Positions 25,788 through 34,816 are shown, numbered from the stretch's first letter. The stretch is 57,903 bases of DNA from Bacteroidales bacterium (GCA_019415705.1 DXYS01000096.1:1-57903); one strand, 5' to 3'. A program made the numbers and translations. The notes: generated from the sequence alone by a model not told the origin.

Positions 25788-27188
25788 ATGACTCAAACGA
25801 CTCAGAAGCGACCTATCGTCGCAATCATCACGATGTTCTTCCTGTTCGCGATGATTTCATTTGTCACCAATCTCGCCGCTCCTATCGGCACAATCTGGGG
25901 CAACACTTATGAAGGCAACAGCGTGCTCGGCATGATGGGCAACATGATGAACTTCCTTGCCTATCTGTTTATGGGTATTCCCGCCGGCAAACTTCTCGAG
26001 AAAATCGGTTACAAAAAAACGGCTCTCTGGGCTCTCGGCATCGGTGTCGTCGGCCTGTTGATTCAATACCTGTCAGGCATTGTCGGAGCCGACACCGTCG
26101 TATTCTCATCAGAATCAGTTGTCGACGGCGTGCTGACACAATACAGCGTCTGCGCCAACTTCATTGTATATCTGCTCGGCGCTTTTGTCTGCGGTTTCTG
26201 CGTGTGCATGCTCAACACCGTGGTCAACCCGATGCTCAACCTGCTCGGTGGCGGCGGCAACAAGGGCAACCAGCTCATCCAGACCGGCGGCGCTCTCAAC
26301 TCGCTGTCAGGCACACTGACTCCGTTCTTTGTCGGCGCGCTCATCGGCCAGCTCACCAAAGACACCACTATCCAGCGTGTCAGCCCGCTGCTTTTCATTG
26401 CCATGGGCATCTTCGTGGTGGCATTCATTATTCTCACCGTTGTGCAGATTCCCGAGCCTAACAAAACTGATGACAAGGTTAAGAAAGTCGTTTACAAACA
26501 TTCGGCTTGGAATTTCCGTCACTTTGTTCTCGGTGTTATCGGCATCTTCTTCTATGTCGGCATCGAAGTCGGCATCCCCGGCACTCTTAACTTCTATCTC
26601 GCAGACCAGACCGCATCAGGCGCGGGAGTCGCAGGCGACGCGTCGACAATCGCCGGTGCAATTGTGGCCATCTACTGGCTGCTCATGCTCGTCGGCCGCA
26701 GTTGCTCGTCGATTATCTCGGGGCGTGTATCTGCCCGCGCCCAGCTCATGGTCGCAGCCGCTGTCGCCATCGTATTCATCGTAATCGGTATCTGCCTGCC
26801 CAAATCGGCCACAGTGCCCGTGCCTGAGTTTATCTATTCAGGCGGCGCCGTTGTCCCGGCCAGCGCCTTCCTGCTGATACTCTGCGGACTCTGCACATCA
26901 GTGATGTGGGGCGGCATCTTCAATATCGCCGTCGAGGGCCTCGGCAAATATGTCGCTCAGGCTTCGGGTATCTTCATGATGATGGTAGTCGGCGGCGGCG
27001 TTATGCCTCTGCTTCAGCAGGGTCTCGCCCGCATCTCGGGCTATATGGGCTCTTACTGGCTCGTTGTCGCCATGCTCGCTTACCTCTTCTTCTACGCTGT
27101 GGTCGGTTACAAGAAAGTAAACTATCTTGACGAGTTTGACAACAAAAAGGAGAAAGAATTAGAGAACGCCATCGAGGATGCGCTCTAA
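25788..27188 (+). CDS. FHS-type MFS sugar transporter (FucP/glucose-galactose permease-like)
   Basis: A 466-aa polytopic membrane protein with about 12 hydrophobic segments. The segment NTVVNPMLNLLGGGG, then LIQTGGALNSLSGTLTPF, is characteristic of the fucose-galactose-glucose:H+ symporter family, and MGIPAGKLLEKIGYKKT is the usual cytoplasmic loop between helices 2 and 3. It should import a hexose or 6-deoxyhexose across the inner membrane by proton symport. It has its own promoter and is followed by a strong terminator, so it is a single-gene unit. No catabolic gene for a particular sugar lies beside it; transketolase downstream is general metabolism. The substrate is undecided. Confidence 0.85.
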   Translation: MTQTTQKRPIVAIITMFFLFAMISFVTNLAAPIGTIWGNTYEGNSVLGMMGNMMNFLAYLFMGIPAGKLLEKIGYKKTALWALGIGVVGLLIQYLSGIVGADTVVFSSESVVDGVLTQYSVCANFIVYLLGAFVCGFCVCMLNTVVNPMLNLLGGGGNKGNQLIQTGGALNSLSGTLTPFFVGALIGQLTKDTTIQRVSPLLFIAMGIFVVAFIILTVVQIPEPNKTDDKVKKVVYKHSAWNFRHFVLGVIGIFFYVGIEVGIPGTLNFYLADQTASGAGVAGDASTIAGAIVAIYWLLMLVGRSCSSIISGRVSARAQLMVAAAVAIVFIVIGICLPKSATVPVPEFIYSGGAVVPASAFLLILCGLCTSVMWGGIFNIAVEGLGKYVAQASGIFMMMVVGGGVMPLLQQGLARISGYMGSYWLVVAMLAYLFFYAVVGYKKVNYLDEFDNKKEKELENAIEDAL

Positions 27189-27228
27189 TCGTAAGACGTA
27201 GACTTTACAATCTCTGATTGCATGATAT

Positions 27229-27268
27229 TATCGGCCCGGGGGCAGCAGCCTGCGGGCCGATATTTTGA
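27229..27268 (+). terminator. Intrinsic terminator of the MFS gene
   Basis: Ten-bp perfect arms (27229-27238 and 27253-27262, core TATCGGCCCG) are followed by a short T-run (TTTTG). It lies 40 bp after the transporter stop. Confidence 0.8.
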
Positions 27269-27317
27269 TATAAATTGTCTGACTAATTGGCGTATCCGTC
27301 TTTTTAGACAGCGAGAA

Positions 27318-27349
27318 TTTGGACGAGAGACAACTTTGTTGTAATTTCG
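27318..27349 (+). promoter_or_regulatory. Promoter of transketolase
   Basis: TTTG (27318-27321), 20 nt, then TAATTTCG (27342-27349), one mismatch from TAnnTTTG. The predicted leader is about 43 nt. Confidence 0.6.
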
Positions 27350-27395
27350 TTGCAGTAACCAAACATAAAATCATTAATAAATCCATAAATAAGCA

Positions 27396-29426
27396 ATGAA
27401 CACACAGGTTTTAAAACATGCGGCCGACAATATCCGCATCCTTGCAGCCTCGATGGTCGAGAAGGCCAAATCGGGTCATCCCGGCGGCGCCATGGGAGGC
27501 GCTGACTTTGTCAATGTGCTTTATTCTAAGTATCTGATTTCGGATCCCGACGACCCCACATGGTTTGCACGCGACCGATTCTTCCTTGACCCGGGCCACA
27601 TGTCGCCGATGCTTTATGCAGTTCTGGCCATGACCGGCAAATACACACTCGCCGAGCTCCAGCAGTTCCGCCAGTGGGGCAGCGTTACCCCCGGACACCC
27701 CGAACATGACCCCGCACGCGGTGTCGAGAATACCTCAGGTCCTCTCGGTCAGGGCCATACGATGGCTGTCGGATGTGCGATAGCAGAGCGGTTTCTGCAG
27801 GCCCGTTTCGGTGATGTTGTCGCCCATAAGACCTATGCCTTCATCTCTGACGGCGGCGTGCAGGAAGAAATCTCGCAGGGTGCCGGCCGTATCGCCGGTT
27901 ATCTCGGCCTTTCAAACCTGATAATGTTCTATGACTGCAACAAGATACAGCTATCGACCGAAGTCGATGCTGTCGACCGTGAGGATTATGCCGCCAAATA
28001 CCGCGCATGGCATTGGCGTGTAATCGAGATTGACGGCAATGACCCCGAGCAGATTGCGAATGCCATCGAGGAGGCTCAGAAGGAGCAGCACAAACCGGTG
28101 CTCATTCTTGGTCACACCGTGATGGGCAAAGGCGCAGTGCGTGCCGACGGCTCGAATTTCGAGAGCCAGTGTTCGACACACGGTCAGCCTCTGAGCAAAT
28201 CAGGCGCAGATTATGCAGCCACTGTCAGAAACCTCGGCGGTGACCCTGAGAATCCTTGGGCGTTTTTTGACGATGCCCGTCAGCTCTATGAACAGCGTGC
28301 CGACGAGCTCCGTAAAATTGTCGCAGAGCGTAAAGCCGCATATGATAAATGGGCTGCGGAGAATCCTGCAAAGGACATCGAACTCAAGGCCTATCTTGCC
28401 GGTGTCGTTCCTGACGTAGACTATGCCGCTATCGTGCACAAAGCCAATGTCGCCACCCGTCAGGCATCGGCCGACGTGCTCGCAGTGCTCGCCGAGAAGG
28501 TGGGCAATATGATTTGCGCATCTGCCGACCTCGCCAACAGCGACAAGACCGACGCTTTCCTCAAAAAGACACATCCGTTTACCAACGGTGATTTCAGCGG
28601 TGCGTTCTTCCACGCCGGTGTGTCTGAGCTGACCATGGCGGCAATCATGAACGGCATCGCGCTCCATGGCGGTGTCATCGGCGCATGCGGCACATTCTTC
28701 GTGTTCTCTGATTATATGAAACCTGCGGTGCGCCTCGCCGCTCTGATGGAGCTTCCCGTCAAATATATCTGGACGCACGACGCATTCCGTGTCGGTGAAG
28801 ACGGCCCGACTCACGAGCCCGTCGAGCAGGAGGGTCAGCTCCGTCTTCTCGAGGAGCTGCGCAATTTCAGCGGACGTCCGTCAATACTGACACTCCGTCC
28901 GGCCGATGCGGTCGAAACATCGGTATGCTGGAAACTTGCGATGGAGAACACTCACACTCCGTCGGCTCTTATCCTCTCGCGTCAGGACATCCCCGAGCTG
29001 CCCGCAGCCTCGGGCGACCGCTACAAGGAGGCTCTCGGTGCCGCACGCGGCGGATATATAGTGATGAATCCCGCTCAGCCCGACGTTGTTCTCGTCGGCA
29101 ACGGCTCTGAGGTTTCGCTGCTCTGCGAGGTCGCCGTGGCTCTCGACGCCGAGGGCATCAAGGCCCGCGTCGTGTCGATGCCTTCTATCGGCCTGTTCAA
29201 TGACCAGCCTGAGGATTACCGCGAGAGCGTGCTCCCGGCTGATGTTCCCCAGTATGGTCTCACCGCCGGTCTGCCCTCGACACTGCGCATGATCAACGGT
29301 TTCCGCGGCGAAGTCTTTGGACTCTCACGTTTCGGCGCATCGGCTCCCTACAAGGTGCTCGACGAGAAGTTCGGTTTTACTGCCGAGAACATTCTCAACC
29401 GTGTCAAAGCCTTCCTCGGCCGTTGA
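27396..29426 (+). CDS. tkt: Transketolase
   Basis: A 676-aa ThDP enzyme that moves two-carbon ketol units in the non-oxidative pentose phosphate pathway. Visible features are KSGHPGGAMGGADF near the N-terminus, VENTSGPLGQGHTMAVG, the ThDP/Mg segment around ISDGGVQEE and YDCNKIQLS, and the central motif GEDGPTHEPVEQE. The last differs from the E. coli form (GEDGPTHQPVE) in a way I regard as normal for Bacteroidetes. The full three-domain length is present. It has its own promoter. rpiB, often adjacent to tkt in Bacteroidales, is not here; an OmpA-like gene follows. Confidence 0.95.
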   Translation: MNTQVLKHAADNIRILAASMVEKAKSGHPGGAMGGADFVNVLYSKYLISDPDDPTWFARDRFFLDPGHMSPMLYAVLAMTGKYTLAELQQFRQWGSVTPGHPEHDPARGVENTSGPLGQGHTMAVGCAIAERFLQARFGDVVAHKTYAFISDGGVQEEISQGAGRIAGYLGLSNLIMFYDCNKIQLSTEVDAVDREDYAAKYRAWHWRVIEIDGNDPEQIANAIEEAQKEQHKPVLILGHTVMGKGAVRADGSNFESQCSTHGQPLSKSGADYAATVRNLGGDPENPWAFFDDARQLYEQRADELRKIVAERKAAYDKWAAENPAKDIELKAYLAGVVPDVDYAAIVHKANVATRQASADVLAVLAEKVGNMICASADLANSDKTDAFLKKTHPFTNGDFSGAFFHAGVSELTMAAIMNGIALHGGVIGACGTFFVFSDYMKPAVRLAALMELPVKYIWTHDAFRVGEDGPTHEPVEQEGQLRLLEELRNFSGRPSILTLRPADAVETSVCWKLAMENTHTPSALILSRQDIPELPAASGDRYKEALGAARGGYIVMNPAQPDVVLVGNGSEVSLLCEVAVALDAEGIKARVVSMPSIGLFNDQPEDYRESVLPADVPQYGLTAGLPSTLRMINGFRGEVFGLSRFGASAPYKVLDEKFGFTAENILNRVKAFLGR

Positions 29427-29479
29427 TTGAGGGTGGCAGCGATAATATAACCGATAGGTTACAATATATATCATAAGAA

Positions 29480-29528
29480 TCTGACATCGTGTGTTCACTT
29501 CAGGCTCAGGCCCTACACCGGTGTCAGA
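29480..29528 (+). terminator. Possible terminator of tkt
   Basis: A 10-bp stem with one G-T pair (29480-29489 with 29519-29528) encloses a 29-nt loop and is followed by CTCTTATATATT. The long loop and poor T-tract make this a weak call. The rest of the 318-bp gap before 29745 holds the ompA control region. Confidence 0.4.
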
Positions 29529-29622
29529 CTCTTATATATTATGGAGCATTACTGCATTGTGAAACCATTAATATGATGTGAGAAAAAGGGTTTTAAATGC
29601 ATGGAAACTGCGTGAAAAGACG

Positions 29623-29676
29623 TTTTTTTGATATTGGCGAAAAATTTTATATAATTTTAGGACAATATCAAAAAAA
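29623..29676. promoter_or_regulatory. 14-bp perfect dyad at the ompA-like promoter
   Basis: TTTTTTTGATATTG at 29623-29636 is exactly repeated in inverse at 29663-29676, with 26 nt between. The right arm ends 5 bp before the -7-like box at 29682, so the -33 position lies inside the dyad. It is a candidate operator or a strong secondary structure controlling an abundant outer-membrane protein. Confidence 0.5.
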
Positions 29677-29681
29677 TGTAT

Positions 29682-29689
29682 TAACTTAG
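29682..29689 (+). promoter_or_regulatory. Putative -7 element of the OmpA-like gene
   Basis: TAACTTAG differs from TAnnTTTG at one position and lies 55 bp before the start codon. No clear TTTG is spaced correctly, which would fit a promoter needing an activator. Confidence 0.35.
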
Positions 29690-29744
29690 CGCTCGAAATT
29701 TGCAAGGAAAAACTATATAACATTCATCCAAATATTAACTAATT

Positions 29745-30950
29745 ATGAAAAAAGCTACTCTTTTAGCATTTGCTTGTGCTCTCTTTATGGGCCAGTCTCT
29801 TGCCGCACAGGAGGCTTCTCAAGAGGTTACTTTTGTTCCTGATGAGACTCAGGGCGTCCTTGTTAACCGCTTCAAAAACAACTGGTTTATTACCGGTGAG
29901 GTCGGTGCATCGATGTACTTCTCAAAACATGACGTGAAACTTGGTATCGGCGACCGTATCACACCCGCCGGCTCAATCTATCTCGGCAAATGGTTCTCGC
30001 CTGTCTTCGGTCTCCGCGCCGGTGTCAACGTGCTCCCCTTCAAGGGCCTCAGCTCTAACCCCGAGGTCTCGGGTGTCCGTCTGTATGAGAGCAAAACTGC
30101 CGGTTATTGGAATCAGAAGACTATCGAAGTCGGCCCCGTATTTGACGCAATGGTCAACCTTACAAACTGGTGGTGCGGTTACAAACCCGGCCGTATCTAC
30201 AACGCTACATTCTATGTAGGTGCCGGTCAGTACTGGACTCTCGCCCGCAAACAGGAGCGTAACGATGACGCTTGGGCTAACGCCAATAACAACATCTTCT
30301 CACTCCGCACAGGTATTATCAACGCTTTCAACGTAAGCAAACAGGTTCAGCTGTCTCTCGATATCCGTTGGTCTGCTTTCTCAGGCATGGCTGACAGCTA
30401 TCAGGGCTACAACCCCAAAACCAGCGACCTTCAGGCTTACCTCGGCGTAACCTACAATTTCAACAAACGTGACTGGTCAGCTCCCGTCGTTCCCGTTTGC
30501 CCCGAGCCTGAGAACTGCGACGCTCTCCGCGCACGCCTCTCTGCTGCTGACGCACGCATCGCCGACCTCGAGGCTCAGCTCCGCGACTGCCTCAACCGTC
30601 CCGTTGAGAAATCAGTTGAAAAAGGCCCGGTTGCCACTATCTACTATCCCATCGGTGTTTCTCGCCTCACACGTGAGGACCGCAACATCCTCGGCGCTAT
30701 CGCTAACGTGATGAAATCTAACCCCAAACAGCACTACCTCCTCACAGGTTGGGCCGACAACTACACCGGCACAGAGCAGATTAACATCCGTCTCCGTCAC
30801 GCTCGTGTAAACGGCGTTGCCAAAGAACTCAAAAAGAACGGTGTTGCTGAGGATCAGATTACAGCTACAATCAACAACGGCAGCCTCTGCGACCTCGGTG
30901 AGAAATATGTTGCTCTCGACCGTGCCGTCACAATCGAGGAAGTTAAATAA
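29745..30950 (+). CDS. OmpA-family outer-membrane porin
   Basis: A 401-aa protein: signal peptide (MKKATLLAFACALFMGQSLAAQ), an 8-strand-like beta-barrel (about 40-245), a short proline/cysteine hinge (VVPVCPEPENCDALRARL), a coiled-coil-like stretch (AADARIADLEAQLRDC), then an OmpA C-terminal peptidoglycan-binding domain (about 300-400, with RLRHARVNGVAKELKKNGV). It anchors the outer membrane to peptidoglycan and may form a small pore. The two cysteines either side of the coil could form a disulfide. The strong bias toward a few codons suggests high expression. A terminator follows at 30998. Confidence 0.9.
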   Translation: MKKATLLAFACALFMGQSLAAQEASQEVTFVPDETQGVLVNRFKNNWFITGEVGASMYFSKHDVKLGIGDRITPAGSIYLGKWFSPVFGLRAGVNVLPFKGLSSNPEVSGVRLYESKTAGYWNQKTIEVGPVFDAMVNLTNWWCGYKPGRIYNATFYVGAGQYWTLARKQERNDDAWANANNNIFSLRTGIINAFNVSKQVQLSLDIRWSAFSGMADSYQGYNPKTSDLQAYLGVTYNFNKRDWSAPVVPVCPEPENCDALRARLSAADARIADLEAQLRDCLNRPVEKSVEKGPVATIYYPIGVSRLTREDRNILGAIANVMKSNPKQHYLLTGWADNYTGTEQINIRLRHARVNGVAKELKKNGVAEDQITATINNGSLCDLGEKYVALDRAVTIEEVK

Positions 30951-30997
30951 TAAACTACTTTCGTGAATTAAGCCGCAAGGCTATTTAGATGAATACC

Positions 30998-31038
30998 GTC
31001 GGGGATCTGCGTGATGCGCAGATTCCCGACTTATTTTA
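30998..31038 (+). terminator. Intrinsic terminator of the OmpA-like gene
   Basis: A 14-bp stem with one mismatch (30998-31011 with 31017-31030) and a 5-nt loop, followed by TTATTTTA. It lies 47 bp past the stop. Confidence 0.85.
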
Positions 31039-31112
31039 GGGGGGCTTATAAGTAAGGTAGCTATAGTAGCTAATTTGCATTGGCGGTGATTCGCTGTTAA
31101 GGAAATTGTGAG

Positions 31113-31120
31113 TAACTTTG
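31113..31120 (+). promoter_or_regulatory. -7 element only 8 bp before a start codon
   Basis: TAACTTTG is a perfect TAnnTTTG box ending 8 bp before the ATG at 31129, so the transcript would have a leader of about 5 nt. The -33 region is not a clear match. Confidence 0.55.
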
Positions 31121-31128
31121 CAGTTGCT

Positions 31129-32061
31129 ATGAATAAGGCCGAACTAAGACAAAGACTTAAACCGTGGATGCTGCCTATTGCTATGGTCGGCGGCATGTTG
31201 TTTCACGGGTTTATCGAGCGCATTGCGTTTATTGCGCCGTACCTGATTTTCGTAATGTTGCTAATAACATTCTGCAAGGTAAAACCGTCGGAGTTTCGCG
31301 TGACACGTCTGTCGTGGTCGCTTCTCGGCGTGCAGCTTATCGGATCTCTTGCAGTATATTTCGCATTGTTGCCGCTCGGCGACGATTTGGCTCAGGGAGC
31401 GTTTATTTGTGTCTTCTGTCCGACTGCTACTGCCGCTCCTGTAATCACCGGTATGCTCGGCGGATCTGTGGCACGTGTGGCTACATATTCGATTGTTTCT
31501 AACCTGTCTGTGGCTGTTCTTGCTCCCGTGTTATTTGAGTATATGGGTGGCGCGTCGCTCGCCGGCGGGATGTCGTTCTTCGAAGGTTTTATTACGATTT
31601 GTTATAAAGTCGGGCCGCTTATTATCGCCCCGTTGCTTATCGCGATGTTTATGAGCCGTACAGCGCCGCGTGTTCACCGTGCAATTGCAACGAGGCAGTC
31701 TCTGTCGTTCTATATCTGGGCTGTTTCGCTTTTTATTGTTGTGGGGCGTGCCGTGAGCTTTGTTATGGCAGAGCCTGCGGAGAAGGTGCCTGAGATGCTT
31801 CTGCTTGCAGCTGTGTCGCTTGTAATGTGCTGCCTGCAATTCTATATCGGGCGTCGTGTCGGGCGTCGCTTTGGCGACAAAATTGCCGGTGCTCAGGGGC
31901 TTGGACAAAAAAATACGGTCCTCGCCATATGGATGTCACTGACGTTCCTTAATCCGATTTCTTCGGTAGGGCCAGCCGCTTATGTCGCATGGCAGAATAC
32001 AATTAATTCGGCCCAATTATACTTTAAGACACGTAAAAACGCCAAAGTGGGGGCCGGTTAG
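31129..32061 (+). CDS. BASS-type (bile acid:Na+ symporter family) transporter
   Basis: About 310 aa with nine or ten hydrophobic segments. The segment FICVFCPTATAAPVITGMLGG, then VATYSIVSNLSVAVLAPVLF, resembles the crossover regions of the bile acid:sodium symporter superfamily (the set that includes pantothenate and keto-acid carriers). I choose the ATG at 31129 over an upstream alternative start at 31108, because the -7 box at 31113-31120 would place transcription start after 31108. The Crp/Fnr regulator gene follows 56 bp later with no terminator, so they may be co-transcribed. The substrate cannot be inferred. Confidence 0.75.
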   Translation: MNKAELRQRLKPWMLPIAMVGGMLFHGFIERIAFIAPYLIFVMLLITFCKVKPSEFRVTRLSWSLLGVQLIGSLAVYFALLPLGDDLAQGAFICVFCPTATAAPVITGMLGGSVARVATYSIVSNLSVAVLAPVLFEYMGGASLAGGMSFFEGFITICYKVGPLIIAPLLIAMFMSRTAPRVHRAIATRQSLSFYIWAVSLFIVVGRAVSFVMAEPAEKVPEMLLLAAVSLVMCCLQFYIGRRVGRRFGDKIAGAQGLGQKNTVLAIWMSLTFLNPISSVGPAAYVAWQNTINSAQLYFKTRKNAKVGAG

Positions 32062-32117
32062 AACTTTAGCCGTGTCTCTGTGTTAGAATTATAACAGCTA
32101 AAACTTTCCTATCGATT

Positions 32118-32843
32118 ATGAACAGCATGTTTGAAATCTTAATGGGACTGCCGTTGTTCAGAGGTGTCAGTCGCGACCGCATCGCTGAGATTGTCGGAAT
32201 GGCAAAGTTTCATTTTCTCAAATATCTTCCTGACGAGAATATTGTCTCGGCCGGAGCGCCCTGTGACCATATTAAGTTTATTATCTCGGGCTCTGTACGC
32301 TCGACTATAGTCAATTCTGACGGACGATTTAAGGTGAGTCAGACACTTGACGCTCCTGACGTGATAGCTCCGGACTTCCTTTTCGGCCGCGCCACTAACT
32401 ACCCGTGTTCTGTCTTGGCGAGTGAGCCTACGGGTATATTGCAGATAGCGAAGAATGATTATATAAAGATTCTGAATTCGGATCAAGTATTTTTATTCAA
32501 CTATCTCAATGTATTGGCGATGAATGCGCAGAAAGCAGTTGACGGTGTGCTGGCGCTTACGACAGGCAGTACGGAGGAGCGTATTGCATTTTGGATTATA
32601 GCTCTTACGCAGCCTACGGGGCGCGAGATTACACTGAGTTGCCGTCAGCGCGATTTGTATTCGTTTTTCGGTGTGCAGCGCACAAGCTTTATATCCACGC
32701 TTGAACAGATGAAGTCAAAAGGTCTTATAGAGTACAACCAAAACGAGATAAGGATTGTCAATCGTCGCGATTTGGTAGGACTGCTTGTAGCTCACCCCGA
32801 AGCAAGTCGTGACTCGGCTGTTGTAGAGGATATGCAGCCATAG
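32118..32843 (+). CDS. Crp/Fnr-family transcriptional regulator
   Basis: A 241-aa protein with an N-terminal cyclic-nucleotide-binding-like jellyroll (about 25-130, DHIKFIISGSVRSTIVNSDGRF) and a C-terminal winged helix (about 165-225, TLSCRQRDLYSFFGVQRTSF, then LEQMKSKGLIEY). No cysteine cluster of the Fnr type is visible and the cAMP-pocket signature is not intact, so its effector is unknown. It follows the BASS transporter gene and precedes a strong hairpin terminator. A second ATG at 32127 is also possible as start. A perfect TGTGA-N6-TCACA site at 38651 in the same window is a conceivable target for a protein of this family. Confidence 0.88.
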   Translation: MNSMFEILMGLPLFRGVSRDRIAEIVGMAKFHFLKYLPDENIVSAGAPCDHIKFIISGSVRSTIVNSDGRFKVSQTLDAPDVIAPDFLFGRATNYPCSVLASEPTGILQIAKNDYIKILNSDQVFLFNYLNVLAMNAQKAVDGVLALTTGSTEERIAFWIIALTQPTGREITLSCRQRDLYSFFGVQRTSFISTLEQMKSKGLIEYNQNEIRIVNRRDLVGLLVAHPEASRDSAVVEDMQP

Positions 32844-32867
32844 ATAACCGGATAAATAACATAGCAG

Positions 32868-32920
32868 ACCGCATAAGAGTGTCGCTGCTCACGCAGTATG
32901 ACTCTTATGCGGTTTCTGTT
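32868..32920 (+). terminator. Terminator of the regulator gene, with a second small hairpin after it
   Basis: Perfect 13-bp arms (32868-32880 and 32901-32913, ACCGCATAAGAGT) with a 20-nt loop are followed by TTCTGTT. A 7-bp hairpin at 32923-32955 follows. The remaining AT-rich DNA up to 33250 carries the next promoter and no gene that I can see. Confidence 0.75.
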
Positions 32921-33197
32921 ACAAGCCGGCCGTAATGACACCGTGACTCCGGCTTTATAAGGATTGTATACCTTTTATTAGAGTAATTGTACCATTGCTT
33001 TTTGTAGATGTCAGGATGCGAATTTCTGATATAAAATTACATTATATCGCGGCAGTCTCGCCGGATGTATTGGTCTGATATAAATATATTGTTATTATAT
33101 TAATTTATAAAGCCTTTATTTTCATTGGTTTGTGTTAATATGGCGTCAGTTATTGTATAACTTTTAATTTATGCTGTAACATTGGATTTGCTGCTGA

Positions 33198-33229
33198 TTT
33201 GCTTTTGCGTTCCAATCGTTGTAAATTTG
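33198..33229 (+). promoter_or_regulatory. Promoter of the TPR-HTH regulator gene
   Basis: TTTG (33198-33201), 20 nt, TAAATTTG (33222-33229): a full consensus match. The predicted start near 33233 lies after the alternative TTG at 33182, which supports the ATG at 33251. Confidence 0.8.
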
Positions 33230-33250
33230 TATTCGATAATCTGTATCGCC

Positions 33251-34816
33251 ATGAGAGAGATAAGACGGGCGTTTGTCCTATCATTTATAGTTGTATGTAT
33301 CATATCGCCGATTGTCATCGAGGCTTTGCCTCGAAGTATCACTCAGGCGATTGATACAGTCGATGTGATGCTCGTTGCGGCAGACTCGAGAAGTGCCGAA
33401 CGTATGCATCAGGCGGCCGTACTCGGCAAGAGGGCATCGGAAAGTAATATAACTGATAAGTCAAGGATTTATCTTGAGGCCGGACGACGCTATCGAACAG
33501 TAGATGTTGACTCTTCGCTCGAAGCCTATGGTATGGCCGTTGAAACGGCTTTAAACAAGCGAGATAAAGTATTGGCCGAGTGCGGACTTGCCTCGGTGCT
33601 TCCAATGATCGGCGCTATAAAGGAGGCCATTGAACTGTATGAGTCAGCCGATAAGCGGGGGCTTGACAGCGTCACACTTCGTGAGGTCTATGTATATGGT
33701 TTCGATTTGTACTCCAATGCGATGGCTGCTTACGGAAAAGGCTTGTATTATGATTATTATAGAGAGCGTGCCGCTCTGATGACCGATTCGCTATTGATGT
33801 ATTCGGACGGAGTCAAAACTCCGGAGACGAGTTATTACAATAGCATCGGCCTCTTGTTCAGGGGGCAGTATCCGCGCGGGTATGCGCTTGCGCTTGATGC
33901 TGTCGACCGCAGCGACATGTCTGATGCTCTTTATGGACGCATAGCCAGTCTTGTCAGCGAGTACCATCGTCTTTATACACATAAATCAGATGCGGAAACG
34001 TTCTATTTGGCTCTTGCGGCTGCGAGCGATTTGCATAATGGTACTCGTGAAACCACTGCGCTGCAGAGGCTTGGCGTAAAATTATTCGAGGACGGAGATA
34101 TTAATAGGGCGAGTGAATACTTGAGTCATTCGCTCAAGGCTTCGCTGACATCAGGCGCAAAAATACGTACGCTTGAGGGTGTGACGACCTTACCTTATAT
34201 CTCAGCCGCTCAGAGTCAGTCTGACAGCAATATGCGCGCGATACTTACGCTGCTTGTCGTGATGCTCGTTCTTGCGATGGTTGTGATGGTCATGAGCATG
34301 ATAAGCGCGCAACGCAGCAAGCGTGCGATAATCGAGTCGAAACATCATGCCGATATGCTTTTGTCTGTCAAGGATGATTATATCAAGGCTATGGTCGCGC
34401 TGTCGTCAGACACGATTGAGAGGCTTGAGAAATTCAGCCGTTATGTAGTGCGCAGGATTAAAGCCGGTCAGGCTATTGACTTGAGTCGTGAACTCGTGGA
34501 AGGACATGTGGTCGATGAGCAGGTCGCCAAATTCCATAATATATTTGACGATGCGATTTTCAGAATCTACCCCAATTTTGTTGATGATGTCAACGCGTTG
34601 TTTGCTGAAGACAAAAAAATCAGTCTCGTGGCGCCATGTACATTGACGCCTGAGCTGAGAGTCCTTGCCTTTATGCGTCTTGGTGTAACTGACAGCAACC
34701 AGATAGCGAGTTTTCTCGGGCTTTCGCTTAATACTGTGTATACTTATCGCAACCGATTGCGTAACAGGGCCGAATCGCGCGATAACTTCGAGCATGACAT
34801 TTTGAATAAACTCTAA
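33251..34816 (+). CDS. Membrane-tethered TPR regulator with C-terminal HTH (DUF6377-like)
   Basis: A 521-aa protein with an N-terminal membrane or signal segment (VLSFIVVCIISPIVIEA), a helical TPR-like region (about 40-320), one strong transmembrane helix (AILTLLVVMLVLAMVVMVM), then a cytoplasmic segment with a conserved-looking KDDYIKAMVALSSDTIERLEKF and a LuxR-like helix-turn-helix at the end (LRVLAFMRLGVTDSNQIASF, then LSLNTVYTYRNRLRNRA). This is the layout of the Bacteroidetes DUF6377 family, thought to link an envelope signal to transcription. The start at 33251 is chosen because a perfect promoter lies just before it. No target gene is obvious; its neighbours are a Crp-type regulator and a convergent gene pair. 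Confidence 0.8.
   Translation: MREIRRAFVLSFIVVCIISPIVIEALPRSITQAIDTVDVMLVAADSRSAERMHQAAVLGKRASESNITDKSRIYLEAGRRYRTVDVDSSLEAYGMAVETALNKRDKVLAECGLASVLPMIGAIKEAIELYESADKRGLDSVTLREVYVYGFDLYSNAMAAYGKGLYYDYYRERAALMTDSLLMYSDGVKTPETSYYNSIGLLFRGQYPRGYALALDAVDRSDMSDALYGRIASLVSEYHRLYTHKSDAETFYLALAAASDLHNGTRETTALQRLGVKLFEDGDINRASEYLSHSLKASLTSGAKIRTLEGVTTLPYISAAQSQSDSNMRAILTLLVVMLVLAMVVMVMSMISAQRSKRAIIESKHHADMLLSVKDDYIKAMVALSSDTIERLEKFSRYVVRRIKAGQAIDLSRELVEGHVVDEQVAKFHNIFDDAIFRIYPNFVDDVNALFAEDKKISLVAPCTLTPELRVLAFMRLGVTDSNQIASFLGLSLNTVYTYRNRLRNRAESRDNFEHDILNKL

Noticed and set aside
27396..29426. Transketolase motif GEDGPTHEPVEQE as a sign of altered catalysis
   Set aside because: The change from the E. 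coli form is, to my knowledge, normal in Bacteroidetes transketolases; other ThDP features are intact.
33182..33250. TTG start giving a longer regulator
   Set aside because: A full promoter at 33198-33229 lies inside the extension, so it could not be part of the transcript.
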